23,147 nt of DNA, taken from contig CAXNAA020000284.1 of the NCBI GenBank assembly GCA_964200075.2, forward strand, positions 1 to 23,147. Direction: 5' to 3'. Shown here in pieces: positions 1-8,225 of this stretch. This DNA is from Sphacelaria rigidula (lineage: Eukaryota > Phaeophyceae > Sphacelariales). Position 1 is the stretch's first letter. Each line of letters begins with the position of its first letter. The notes below the pieces were generated by a model, which saw only the letters and a program-made list of their open reading frames with translations, did not search any database and was not told the origin of the DNA. The translations under genes and the position numbers were made by a program.

Positions 1-293
1 TTCACCACCACGATGCTGGCCTGTACCCGAGCAGCCCAAAACCGAGGAGTTCGGGCATATCAGTTGTTTTAGCGGCCGCAGGGAAGAGAACTTGGCCGTT
101 GGATGATGAATTCTCAGTAAAGGTGACCGCTGAAAAATGACTTATGGTAGGTGTTATAGTAGTGAGGCCGCAATGCTGGAGAGGGCTGTGTACTCAAGAC
201 ATTAACCCGATGGCGTTCTGTTTCGTCGATAAAGGAAAGTGTACCACGAGTTGTACGTGTTGCTAAGTGAAACCAGAGGTACATACTACTACT
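1..293. other. non-coding flank, nothing recognised
   Basis: No open frame here looks like a protein, and I see no RNA gene or repeat with clear ends. The sequence abuts the foldback element that starts near 294. Confidence 0.5.
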
Positions 294-716
294 AACAGTG
301 AATTCTCGAAAAGGGGTTGAAAAAAATGATGAGGTGCAACTCAAAAGCCGTGCTTTCCCTGACCTAAACTGAAGATGAAAAGACTTTCATGTGGACGACC
401 CCATCCCTCCCGATCCCCCTGAAACTATTTCAGGGGATTTCTAGCCTTCTGTTCCCCTGAAGGGTATGTGCGAAAGCACAAATTTTGGGTCAAAAAACAT
501 CCTTTTTTCACCCTGAAATCGAGGCAAAAGTATGCCTTCGCACATGCCTTTTAGGGGAACGGAAGGCTAGAAATTCCCCCAAATAGTTTCAGGGGAGGTC
601 GGGAGGGATGAGGTCGTCCGTATGAAAGTCATTTATCATGAATTTAGGTCAGGGAAAGCACGGCTTTTGAGTTGAAGCTCATTTTTTGTCAACCCCATTT
701 TCGAGAATCCACTGTT
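294..716. mobile_element. Foldback element (MITE-like long inverted repeat)
   Basis: The stretch is almost one large palindrome. The left arm (about 294-490) and the reverse complement of the right arm (about 528-716) align with small gaps over about 190 bases. Shared blocks include AACAGTG at the outer ends, CTCAAAAGCCGTGCTTTCCC, TTTCTAGCCTTC and ATGTGCGAA near the centre. Only about 40 bases in the middle are unpaired. There is no coding capacity. This is the form of a non-autonomous foldback DNA transposon. I could not find a target-site duplication, so the superfamily is open. If transcribed, it would form a very long hairpin RNA. Confidence 0.75.
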
Positions 717-1270
717 TCTGTGACTCGACGGTATAATTCCAGCCGGCGTGAAAATGGTCTGACAGTACTCCCATAGTATCAACCAATTGTAGATGATTCA
801 AGGACGATCACCTCGTGCCCGCGTAGGCAGTGCCCGCGTTCGGACAGCTGTGCCGAGGGGCAATCTCTGGAGGTCGGCACACTGAACAGCAACACAGGTA
901 GAAGCGAAAAATGAGAATATCGTAGAGATGTTGCAAAGGAAAGTAGTCACTAAGTCACAGTTCTGTATTCTTTATTCATGCTGGCATAATCTGTTGCAAC
1001 AAATGCGGTTCTTGCAACAACCACGGCTACGTTTTCAGAACTTTTGAAAGGTTTATTTGCTGTGCTGCATGCTGTCGAGTCGATTATTACGAGAGGATGC
1101 TGTCCCCACGAATGATAGTAGAGGCTTGAACGTAGCATACGCAATCCTACCACCTGCCGTGCAACCGTAGCCTACACAACTTGTACACAAGCCTGACACA
1201 AGCCCGGGAAAAGCCGTTCATGGACGTACTGCACAGTACAGTACCTACCATCGTCATTATCCATCTGATC

Positions 1271-1316
1271 AGGGGGTAACGACCCCTCCAAAGGGGGGTA
1301 ACCCCCCCCTCCCCCG
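1271..1316. repeat. G-run/C-run cluster with GGGGTAAC repeat
   Basis: Two GGGGTAAC words (within 1271-1280 and 1293-1301) sit among runs of G5, G6, C8 and C5. GGGGGG at 1293-1298 can pair with the following C-run across a TAA loop, forming a very GC-rich hairpin. No function can be assigned from sequence alone. Confidence 0.5.
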
Positions 1317-1460
1317 TCGCCAGTAATGAGGTTCCCGGAAATCGGGGGCTGTGTGTAATGTATCCCAGTCTATAAGGCTCCTTATCTGAGACCATACAAA
1401 CACGACTACCTGGTAACCTGAAACTTCTATTTTTTTATATTTTCTTTCCGGCTTTACGAA

Positions 1461-1465
1461 GAGAC
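1461..1465. repeat. target-site duplication, left copy (GAGAC)
   Basis: GAGAC directly precedes the TGTTA start of the 5' LTR. It is repeated exactly after the TAACA end of the 3' LTR at 6615-6619. Five bases is the usual duplication length for copia integrases. Confidence 0.9.
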
Positions 1466-1787
1466 TGTTAGAAAGTTAGGCTGGGGGGCCTACTCTCGTG
1501 AACGCTTCGTATGGTATTGTATTTGCATGGAGGCATTGTGTGGATCGCCGGTACTGCTCATGATAGTTTGGTCTGATGTGGAGCCTAGCAGTTGTCGGGT
1601 TGTTTTCACTCTCCTCGGTCGACCGTTCAACACGGTGGGTTGTTTGGACTGTCTTGCCCGCAAGCGGCACTTTGAACAATATCTTCTGTCTACACTCCAA
1701 AGCAGCGTGTCTGCTTGCTCGGCTCAAGTGTCATTGCGCCAACTCTAGCGATCACGTCAAAGGGGTTCTAGCGACACCTTTTTAACA
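1466..1787 (+). repeat. 5' LTR of the copia element
   Basis: The 322-bp LTR starts TGTTA and ends TAACA, giving the usual TG...CA with a 5-bp inverted end. It aligns along its whole length with 6293-6614. Differences include an extra CCT near 1615 and a missing AA near 1746 relative to the 3' copy. It should carry the promoter and polyadenylation signals, but I cannot place them. Confidence 0.95.
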
Positions 1788-2307
1788 GGTTTACTGAGCC
1801 TCGGCGTTGGCGTCGAAGCATCGGAGTTCGGAAGAAAGGAAGGCAGCAGCAAAAAGGAAGGATCTTTGCTGGGAAACAACGTGAGTTGAGTCAAAGTGAA
1901 GACGGCACTACACCTGTATGCGTCTGCAACAATGTGTCACGAAGTGAGGACGGCACTTTCTCCTGTGGGCACCTGGTAACATGCGTGATCTTAAAACAGC
2001 GAGACAATCGTCGGATCCTTCTGGGGGGAAATTGTACGCGTCTACTATATACAAGTGCAGAGCCGTGTTTCCATTTGCAACACCGTGTATATGGATACTC
2101 CATGTGAACGTGTACGTTGGGACACGCTGCTGTGGTGGGGGACCATTGTGAGGTCTATTCGTTTTTATACATTCTCTTTTTGAGCTACCGACGAGTCAAG
2201 CAACGGTGAGCAAAGCCGATTGTGTGGTGGGGAAACGTACTTGGACACCCTTGAACATCCTTCATCTATACTTGTGAAGTTGGGGCAGAGCGACGGACAG
2301 TATTCAA
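1788..2307 (+). other. copia 5' leader, non-coding
   Basis: This untranslated stretch lies between the 5' LTR and the gag start codon. No exact match to the usual initiator-tRNA primer site follows the LTR; the first bases are GGTTTACTGAGCC. A short imperfect duplication (AGTGARGACGGCACT, near 1898 and 1942) lies inside. The 73-codon frames here have no protein features. Confidence 0.6.
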
Positions 2308-3222
2308 ATGTCGGACAATGAGGGTATTCCAGGGATACTGACAGTCTGTCCAAAGTTCGATGGCAGGGATAAAGCGAGCTTCCGGGGATATAAAGATCAA
2401 CTCCGGGTGATCCTGCCCCTTCCCCACAATGCGGCCGCAGAAATCCTGCAGGGGCGGCAAAGATCCAGATCCACCGCAACCAATGATGACCAACCACCCT
2501 GTGAAACGACAACTTTAATGGCGTGGGACCGTGCAAACAATGATCTGATTAGTATTCTGTTTTTTAGCACGGAAAAATCAGCAAACAATACCGTCAGACG
2601 CCATATGGGGAAAACCCAAGAGGATGGGGTCGGGGACGGGCATGCAACATGGGCAGCGCTGCACAACAAATATGATGGTAACAGCAAAGAGGCGGGAAGG
2701 GAGTTTCATGACACACTTCACACCACAACGATGCAGTCCGGAGATGATCCGGAAGACTTTCTGTTTGTGATGGATGGCTACCGTGACCGTCTAAATGAAA
2801 TGGGACAATGTATACCCGACTAGCGGAACGAGGACATTATCCTCCGAGCCCTGCCTGCCGAGTACGAAAGGGTTCGTAGTGCTAGCTGCGAGAGGCGTGA
2901 TTTTAATTTGGCGGATCTCCGATACATGGTCAGCACCATGTATACCGACCATCTCTCTCGCCCAGACGCCATCAACTTGGCCGCAGGTCGCGGGGTCGCC
3001 ATGCAAGCCAGTGGAAGGCGTGATAGCAGAAGAAATCGCACAGCATGTTCACGCTGCGGAAAGCGAGGCCACGTTAAAAACAATTGCCCCGCTCGAAACG
3101 CGACTCAAGCACTGACAGGGGGGGACAAGGAAAAGGGGACAGAAGGCAAGTGGTACTCCTTCCACATGTCAACAACCCACAGCGACGAAGAGTGGCGTTT
3201 CTTGCAACGGCGCAACCAGTAG
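2308..3222 (+). pseudogene. copia gag (nucleocapsid) with an internal amber stop
   Basis: This is a gag-like polyprotein of about 304 codons that would form the particle and bind the element's RNA. The first part (residues about 1-171) is a UBN2-type gag domain, with AWDRANNDLI and TWAALHNKYDG recognisable. At 2821-2823 a single TAG interrupts the frame. The same frame then resumes and runs through LRALPAEYERV to a CCHC zinc knuckle (CX2CX4HX4C, bases 3046-3087, residues about 247-260) in a basic context, ending at 3220-3222. The ATG at 2308 follows an A-rich context and opens the conserved region. Because the frame is intact on both sides, the stop looks like a simple point mutation; programmed readthrough is possible but unlikely given the damage downstream. 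Confidence 0.85.
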
Positions 3223-3789
3223 ACAGCAAACAGCCAGCAGGCAGAAAATCTCGCGCAGTGGTCGGGTTATCCACCAGTCACCGGTGCAAGGGAGCAGACC
3301 CCGGTGATCTGCTTCAATGCCTTAGAACTGCCCAGAACACGAAATCCCCGGGAAATGGACAACCTTTGGCCGTTCACTCCAACGAACAGACCCGTTGCTT
3401 CATTCGACAGCAGCGGACTCTTCGGCGCCTTCGAAGGGACGGACGGGGCCGAGGGGGGCGAGGGTCTGGAGTTCCGGCGTAGGACTCACAACATTTTGCG
3501 AGGAATCAAGGAGGCACTTTCCCCAATAGCCCGCGCGTTGGCCATAATAGCCGTGGTCCATTACGTGTGGTTGATGTTTGGGAGCTCATGATACCACCGA
3601 GCCACGTCGAACCCCTACGACGACGCTGAAACGTTTGGCGGTGTCACCGACGCTCATGATGGGTCGGCTCTCGCGGCGGGACCCGTTCTCGACAAGTGGA
3701 AGGAGGGCATCAACAGCTCTGTCAGCTCTGCCTTTGTCATGGTAAACAGTGGCGCGTCGGGACCATACTCGACGATGCCCTCATCCTAG
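3223..3789 (+). pseudogene. copia protease region, degenerate
   Basis: The gag frame continues past its stop at 3220-3222 through a low-complexity linker, another stop at 3589-3591, and on to a TAG at 3787-3789. Near the end (3739-3759) it reads MVNSGAS. In copia aspartic proteases this site is V/L-D-S/T-G-A-S, so the catalytic Asp appears replaced by Asn. The rest of the protease fold that normally follows is missing, as sequence assignable to the integrase zinc domain starts less than 100 bases later. This is a dead remnant; the assignment rests on one motif and on position. Confidence 0.5.
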
Positions 3790-3795
3790 GGAGTC

Positions 3796-4822
3796 ACCTG
3801 TACTTCTCTTCTTTAGAAGTAATCAGCGGCAACGACGCGCCTGGACCGGCCATGCAAGCTGTAGACGCCGCCACGCTGTGGCATCGGCAGATGGGGCACA
3901 TGAACAGCAATAGTTTCAACCTTCTCGGAACCGTCGAAAGTAACGGAAGGAACTTTGGCGAATCTGTCCGGGACTGGAATATTCGTGCTGTTGGGAAAAG
4001 CCATCAACTAGTCCATCCGAAGATAGCCAGCAACAAAGTGCAACGCACCTTGCAACTGGTCATGACCATGGGTGGGACCGGCGGCGTTCGGCTCGAACGA
4101 CTTAGGGCAGACAAGGGGGGTGAGTTTATTGGCAATGATTTCAGAACGTACTGCCGGCAGTAGGCATATTGCTAGAGTTTGCGAGCACCAATGCACCACA
4201 CCGAATCGGCCTGTCAGAACGCGTAGGGAGGACGCTTGCAGCCATGGTCCGGTGCATGCTTGTCAACACCCGTTTACCGACCTTTCCCTGGGGCGAATCA
4301 ATGCTCAGGATATCCTACCTTGCAAACAGGGCACCGCACTCCGCGCTAAGAATGCAATGTCTGCACAAGATGCTGCAGGGGAGAAAACCAGATCAAAGAC
4401 ATCCTCGAGTCGTTGAGGCCAAGGCGTTCGTCCACACCGATGGGGGCACTCAGAAACTATCTCCCGAGGCAGTCGGAGGACGATTGGTTAGGTACGGCTA
4501 TAACAGTAAGTGCTATCGCGTCTACATCATACACCCTTCACTACTCAACGACGAGGAGCCTGGCGGCTGTAAGGGTTACAACTACGCCCCCAACGACGCC
4601 TTCATACGCGACCTTCGCAATCACACTTCTGTATTAACTCATCCGGCCCATGTCTTTGCCGACCATGCGACTGCCAGCGGGGGTGCTAGAAATTCACTAG
4701 GGGGCGAGCTTCTGGGGAGAATCAGCGTCATCACCAGGCGAGATATGCACGACGGTGCCCCGACTCGTGGAGGGGCGCTTCCGCACGATTATCTTCCGCA
4801 CGATGGTACACCGCCGGGGTAA
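3796..4822 (+). pseudogene. copia integrase with internal deletion and frameshift
   Basis: The first part (frame open to 4163) holds the GAG-pre-integrase motif LWHRQMGHMNS at about 3876-3908, the His half of the HHCC zinc site. The Cys half is lost: the expected CxxC before AVGKSHQ reads WNIR. Soon after (about 4055) the sequence jumps to LERLRADKGGEF, so roughly 60 residues of the catalytic core with the first catalytic Asp are gone. The second Asp (RADKGGEF) and the Glu (SERVGRT, about 4214-4234) remain. At about 4158-4162 a one-base loss shifts the frame; the conserved sequence resumes at 4166-4169 (LLEFASTNAP) and runs to TAA at 4820-4822 through the C-terminal and connector regions. Confidence 0.85.
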
Positions 4823-4954
4823 CTCGTGACACACCCACGGGACGAATTTGGTGAACACACGGTGACACGGCTCGCAGAACCATCGCTACCCCCCTTATCA
4901 TCGATACTCACTTCATGGTGACGTGTGTATGCATGGTAGCCCGCAACTACAGGC

Positions 4955-4994
<40 letters not shown>

Positions 4995-5210
4995 TCATCA
5001 TCACCATCACCACCACCTCCTCCACCATCATTATCATCATCATTAACAACAACAACTGCGACTACTACTATTGCTGCTACAACGTGCGAGTCGGCGTGCT
5101 GGGCTGAAAACAAGTCCCAGGTTTCGGTTGCGGCAGTTATTCCGATCTGCAGGATTCAGCGTATTTGCATGATGTCGGTAATAGTTTGGGGGTACAACCT
5201 GGAGCGGTAG
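4823..5210 (+). other. non-copia-like tract where reverse transcriptase should be
   Basis: Between the integrase/connector remnant and the last part of RT, a copia element should have well over 300 codons for the RT fingers and palm, including YxDD. None of these motifs is present in any frame. The tract is about 390 bases and holds a long imperfect trinucleotide repeat. It may be a deletion junction, filler DNA, or sequence too decayed to recognise. Confidence 0.6.
4954..5057 (+). repeat. (CAA)13 microsatellite with CAT/CAC/CTC and CAA extensions
   Basis: Thirteen perfect CAA units span 4954-4992. They are followed by CAT, CAC and CTC triplets to about 5045 and a short CAA return to 5057. 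The 95-residue Thr/Ser/Pro-rich frame across it is a by-product of the repeat. Confidence 0.9.
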
Positions 5211-5213
5211 CAG

Positions 5214-6150
5214 ACTGACTACAAGGTGCTGGAAAGAATCAAACATAAACTAATGGGACGTTTTTTTTATGACGGGCATGGGAGATGTATCGTTAGTGCT
5301 GGGAATGGAGGCTGTACGTGACCGTAATAGTAAGATAGTCAACACCAGCCACACAAATTACAACAAGTCTCTCCAGGAACGATACCAGATAGCGAACTGC
5401 AACCCGGCGTGCACTCCTGGGGCGGGACAAGCACTGTCACTGGACCAGCCGAGGGACAAAATATTAAACGAAGAGGACGAACAGCGCTTCCAGGCCGTCA
5501 CAGGCAGTGTGATGCATCTCGCTCGAGTGACCCGCTACGACATTGGATACGGCGTGAATCAACTGGCGCGGGCGATGTCCAAACCGTCGAAGGCGCATGT
5601 GGCAGCTGCAAAACACTCACTTCGATATTTGGTCTGCATTACGGACCATGACATCACCTACGACCAGGGTGGTTTCCAATCGACGGTTTTTTCCGAGGCG
5701 AACTGGGGCAACAACCCCGACAACGGAAAATCGACATCATCATATCTAATCTTTCTCTCGAATGGCCCCATCAGTTCTAAGGTAGGACTACAAGGATTGA
5801 CGGCGCAATCAACAATGGAAGCAAAACTCGTGGCCGCTGCGCTCACCATGAGGGAGGCCATATTTTGCTCGAACATGATGCGGTAGATGGGATTTGGCAC
5901 ACGCTTCGACTCCGTCCCCGTCTACGTCGACAACACTTCAACTTTCCACGTCGCAGGCAACCGAACCTACAGCTCGAGGGTCAAGCACGTAGCTCTACGG
6001 TACTTCTTCATTCAGGAATTAGTGAAGCAGGGAAGGATCGACATTCGTTACGTCAAGACGGAAGACCAACTCGCCGACATAGGAACCAAGTACCTCAGCA
6101 GACACAGGCACCGTCATTTCGTCAAGCTGATCAACACATTCAAAATCTGA
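5214..6150 (+). pseudogene. copia RT C-terminus and RNase H, defective
   Basis: The end of RT begins just before VLERIKHKLMGRF (5226-5264) in one frame. After a run of eight T (5261-5268), MTGMGDVSLVLGME follows in the next frame, so homopolymer slippage has shifted the frame. The later frame continues with the RT tail (TPGAGQALSLDQ, ITGSVMHLAR-like TGSVMHLARVTRYD) and RNase H. A TAG at 5884-5886 interrupts it, and the same frame resumes to TGA at 6148-6150. RNase H acidic sites are damaged: SDANW is SEANW (about 5692-5706) and STMEAE is STMEAK (5809-5826). YVDNT and KTEDQLADIGTK are retained. Only the last stretch of RT is present; fingers, palm and YxDD are missing. Confidence 0.9.
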
Positions 6151-6282
6151 GCTCTGTCTGGCTGTGGGACCCGTTCTTGTTTCGTCCTTGAGTGCCGGGA
6201 CGGTTGTACTGAGCTAGGTGGTTGGAACTAGTGTGTGTTTGAATTGAGGGGGAGTGTGAGGGAGTAAGACTTTTACTTGCGT

Positions 6283-6292
6283 CGAGGGGGAG
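6283..6292 (+). promoter_or_regulatory. polypurine tract of the copia element
   Basis: GAGGGGGAG lies directly before the 3' LTR, the required place for the primer of plus-strand DNA synthesis. A similar purine run, GAGGGGGAGTG, lies near 6246-6256. Confidence 0.75.
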
Positions 6293-6614
6293 TGCTAGAA
6301 AATCAGGCTGTGGGGTCTACTCTCGTCAACGCTTCGTATGGTATTGTATTTGTATGGAGGCATTGTGTGGATCGCCGGTACTGCTCATGATAGTATGGTC
6401 TGATGTGGAGCATAGCAGTTGTCGGGTTGTTTTCACTCTCGGTTGACCGTTCAACACGGTGGGTTATTTGGACTGTCTTACCCGCAAGCGGCACCTTAAA
6501 CACTATCTTCTGTCTACACTCCAAAGCAGCTTGTCTGCTTGCTCGGCTCAAGTGCCATTGCGCCAACTCTAAAGCGATCACGTCAAAGGGGTCTTAGCGA
6601 CACCTTTTCTAACA
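6293..6614 (+). repeat. 3' LTR of the copia element
   Basis: The 322-bp LTR runs from TGCTA to TAACA and is collinear with 1466-1787. The outer TGTTA of the 5' copy is TGCTA here, so the terminal inverted repeat is slightly eroded. GAGAC follows at 6615-6619. Confidence 0.95.
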
Positions 6615-6619
6615 GAGAC
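6615..6619. repeat. target-site duplication, right copy (GAGAC)
   Basis: This is an exact repeat of 1461-1465 directly after the 3' LTR. It shows that both ends came from one insertion and that the LTRs have not recombined with another copy. Confidence 0.9.
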
Positions 6620-6719
6620 TTACTCGGTTTCGTTAGTATTTATTATTGGCCCGAAGTAATACAGTTTTGTAGTTGACAGCGTCGCTCGTTTTTACTACTA
6701 TATGCTCGCGTGTATGGTA

Positions 6720-6790
6720 GCCTCGGTGGCTCAGTTGGTAATCTCGAAGTCTTCTGACGGTTGGGTCGTGGGGTCCAATCTCGGAGCGAT
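6720..6790 (+). ncRNA. tRNA-like sequence, probable SINE head or tRNA relic
   Basis: TGGCTCAGTTGG (6727-6738) matches the pol III A box. GGGTCCAATCT (6771-6781) is a diverged B box (about 8 of 11), at a tRNA-like spacing of 44 bases. The surrounding sequence resembles a tRNA with acceptor GCCTCGG and a 3' CGGAGC, but the D stem, anticodon stem and acceptor do not pair well enough for a working tRNA. A tRNA-derived SINE head fits best: unrelated repeat sequence follows and is shared elsewhere (see 7235-7445). A decayed lone tRNA gene remains possible. Confidence 0.45.
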
Positions 6791-6814
6791 CTGGGATTTT
6801 TTCCCACACAATGC

Positions 6815-7195
6815 CAAGGGTAGGTCGAGTAGAGTATACTCCATACTCAGTATTTTTGAAGAGTCATACTTTTTTAGTACTCAAAGTTTGAGTACAGTAT
6901 TTGAGGTCGTACTCAACCTACTCAATTATTCGAGTAGAGTATTTGAGACCATACTCAATCTACTCAAAATTTGAGTAGAGTATTGAGGTCATACTCAAGT
7001 GATACTCTATACTCAAGTATTACTGAGAGTGTTTACTCAATCTTTGAGTTGAGTATTTGAGGTCGTACTCGACCTACTCAAAATTTGAGTAGAGTATTGA
7101 GGCCGTACTCGACCTACTCAAGCGTCGACTAGAGTAATTACTCGAGAATTTTACTCGAGTACTCAAGAGTACATACTCTACTCGACTTACCCTTG
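6815..7195. mobile_element. non-autonomous hAT-like element (MITE) with 8-bp TSD
   Basis: The ends are inverted copies of CAAGGGTARGTCGAGTAGAG (left from 6815, right to 7195, one mismatch). Perfect 8-bp duplications CACAATGC flank them at 6807-6814 and 7196-7203. An 8-bp duplication with short TIRs starting CA-RGG fits the hAT superfamily. The 381-bp element has no coding capacity; it is packed with GAGTA/TACTC words and contains two copies of a 19-base palindrome, CTACTCAAAATTTGAGTAG (6960-6978 and 7074-7092). Such subterminal words are typical transposase binding sites, here spread over the whole element. Confidence 0.85.
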
Positions 7196-7234
7196 CACAA
7201 TGCCCAACAGTGGAGAGCGACTATGTCGTAGGTA

Positions 7235-7445
7235 CACAAAATTCGACTTAATGGTCGACGAGGGAAAGGAACTGCTGAATCCCGTTCTGTTTCGCGATAA
7301 TGAATAAAGGCAAGCACCGCAGGAGGAAGGTGGAGAACTGAAACAAACAAAAAAGAAAAAGCTCCTGTGTTGGCCTTCCTCCTGTGTGACCCCGGCTGGT
7401 GCGCCCACATAATATACCGAAAGGTGAAAGTTTTAGACCGGTGTC
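7235..7445 (-). repeat. dispersed repeat, copy 1 (SINE body candidate)
   Basis: Read on the minus strand, this aligns with 22868-23078 on the plus strand. Shared words include GGTCACACAGGAGGAAGGCC, TGCGGTGCTTGCC, TATCGCGA and CCTTTCCCTCGTCGACC. It lies just past the hAT-like insertion, next to the tRNA-like sequence. With the insertion removed, the tRNA-like head and this body are nearly contiguous, suggesting one SINE-like unit. Frames across it on both strands are not conserved as protein. Confidence 0.65.
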
Positions 7446-7473
7446 AAGAATGAAATGATGAGGCGGCGTCTTA

Positions 7474-8225
7474 TCAGAAGTGATTATCACTTTTCAAAAA
7501 ATCACTTTTGGAGAAGTGGTTGCCCCCACAACGACCAGTGTTGTGTCTTATCGACAGGCAGTTTCGTTCAGATCGAAGCCCAGATCTGCGCACAGGTGAA
7601 AAATGCGGCGGTTCTGGAAGTGGCCGTTAGTCCAAAATGTCTGTACTGCTGCGGACAAGACGCAAAGAGGTAACACAGCGCCGACACACCTAGCCACGAA
7701 GACCGACGGATAGATATTCACCACTCACGCGCATTAGCTCAAGCACTAGCTCTTGATCATCTACACACGACAGCCTTTGTTTGACGGAAATCCGTCCAGT
7801 ATTACATGAAAGGCGGCCGCTTGCGTGTCAACTGGCAACCCAAAACATGCTGTTGCTGACGGTTTTTGAGCGTGTGCTGTGCGCGCGTCTCGCGCAAATC
7901 ATAATTTCTCACTGAATTCTGAACCGATTTGAACAAGGTCACGCACAGCGTGCTCAGCTGATGAGCAGCAATGAATGGAGCGGTGTGTCTTGGTTTGAGA
8001 GGCTAATGCAATTCTCAGGTTCACGTTTGATTGTGTTGACTTGTCTGTCAAGACTTCGGTTATGCCCCCGTCAACGGGATGTTTTACGTTCCCGTTCGAG
8101 GTTTCACAAAATCACTTTTACAAAAATGATTTTTTGGCACTTTTTGGAGGGGGTGGTATCGCAGCAACCAATCATCGGTCGTTTTTGACAAACGTGATTT
8201 TTTTAAAAGTGACAGTCACTTCTGG
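7474..8225. mobile_element. 752-bp element with 37-bp terminal inverted repeats
   Basis: The left end (7474-7510) and the reverse complement of the right end (8189-8225) match at about 32 of 37 bases, beginning YCAGAAGTGAYTRTCACTTT. Both are flanked by TA (7472-7473 and 8226-8227), consistent with a Tc1/mariner-type TA duplication, although this is weak because the flanks are themselves partly symmetrical. AATCACTTTT words recur near 7499 and 8109. No transposase frame is visible; it is a non-autonomous candidate. Confidence 0.6.

Larger units (their letters stand above)
717..1465. other. intergenic, no gene seen
   Basis: This is non-coding sequence between the foldback element and the copia element. 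Short frames exist but show no family features or plausible composition. The only local oddity is the G-run/C-run cluster at 1271-1316. GAGAC at 1461-1465 is the left target-site duplication of the retrotransposon. Confidence 0.5.
1466..6614 (+). mobile_element. Ty1/copia LTR retrotransposon, complete at its ends but defective
   Basis: The 5149-bp element is bounded by two 322-bp LTRs and flanked by perfect GAGAC duplications. It reads left to right as gag with a zinc knuckle, protease remnant, GAG-pre-integrase and integrase remnants, then the C-terminal edge of reverse transcriptase and RNase H, a polypurine tract and the 3' LTR. Integrase before RT/RNase H is the copia (Pseudoviridae) order. 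About 20 substitutions plus two small indels separate the LTRs by hand count (roughly 6%), so the insertion is old. Every enzymatic domain is broken, and most of RT including the YxDD box is absent. It cannot move on its own; mobilisation in trans would still need a primer-binding site, which I could not identify after 1787. Confidence 0.95.

Noticed and set aside
203-240. Resemblance of GTTCTGTTTCGTCGATAAAGG to part of the dispersed repeat at 7283-7309
   Set aside because: The similarity is limited to one short block and the flanks do not align.
2165-2536. 123-codon minus-strand frame over the start of copia gag
   Set aside because: It is antisense to the recognised gag sequence and has no features of its own.
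4923-5210. Thr/Ser/Pro-rich 95-codon frame
   Set aside because: Produced by the CAA/CAT/CAC repeat inside the dead copia element. No start context or conserved region.
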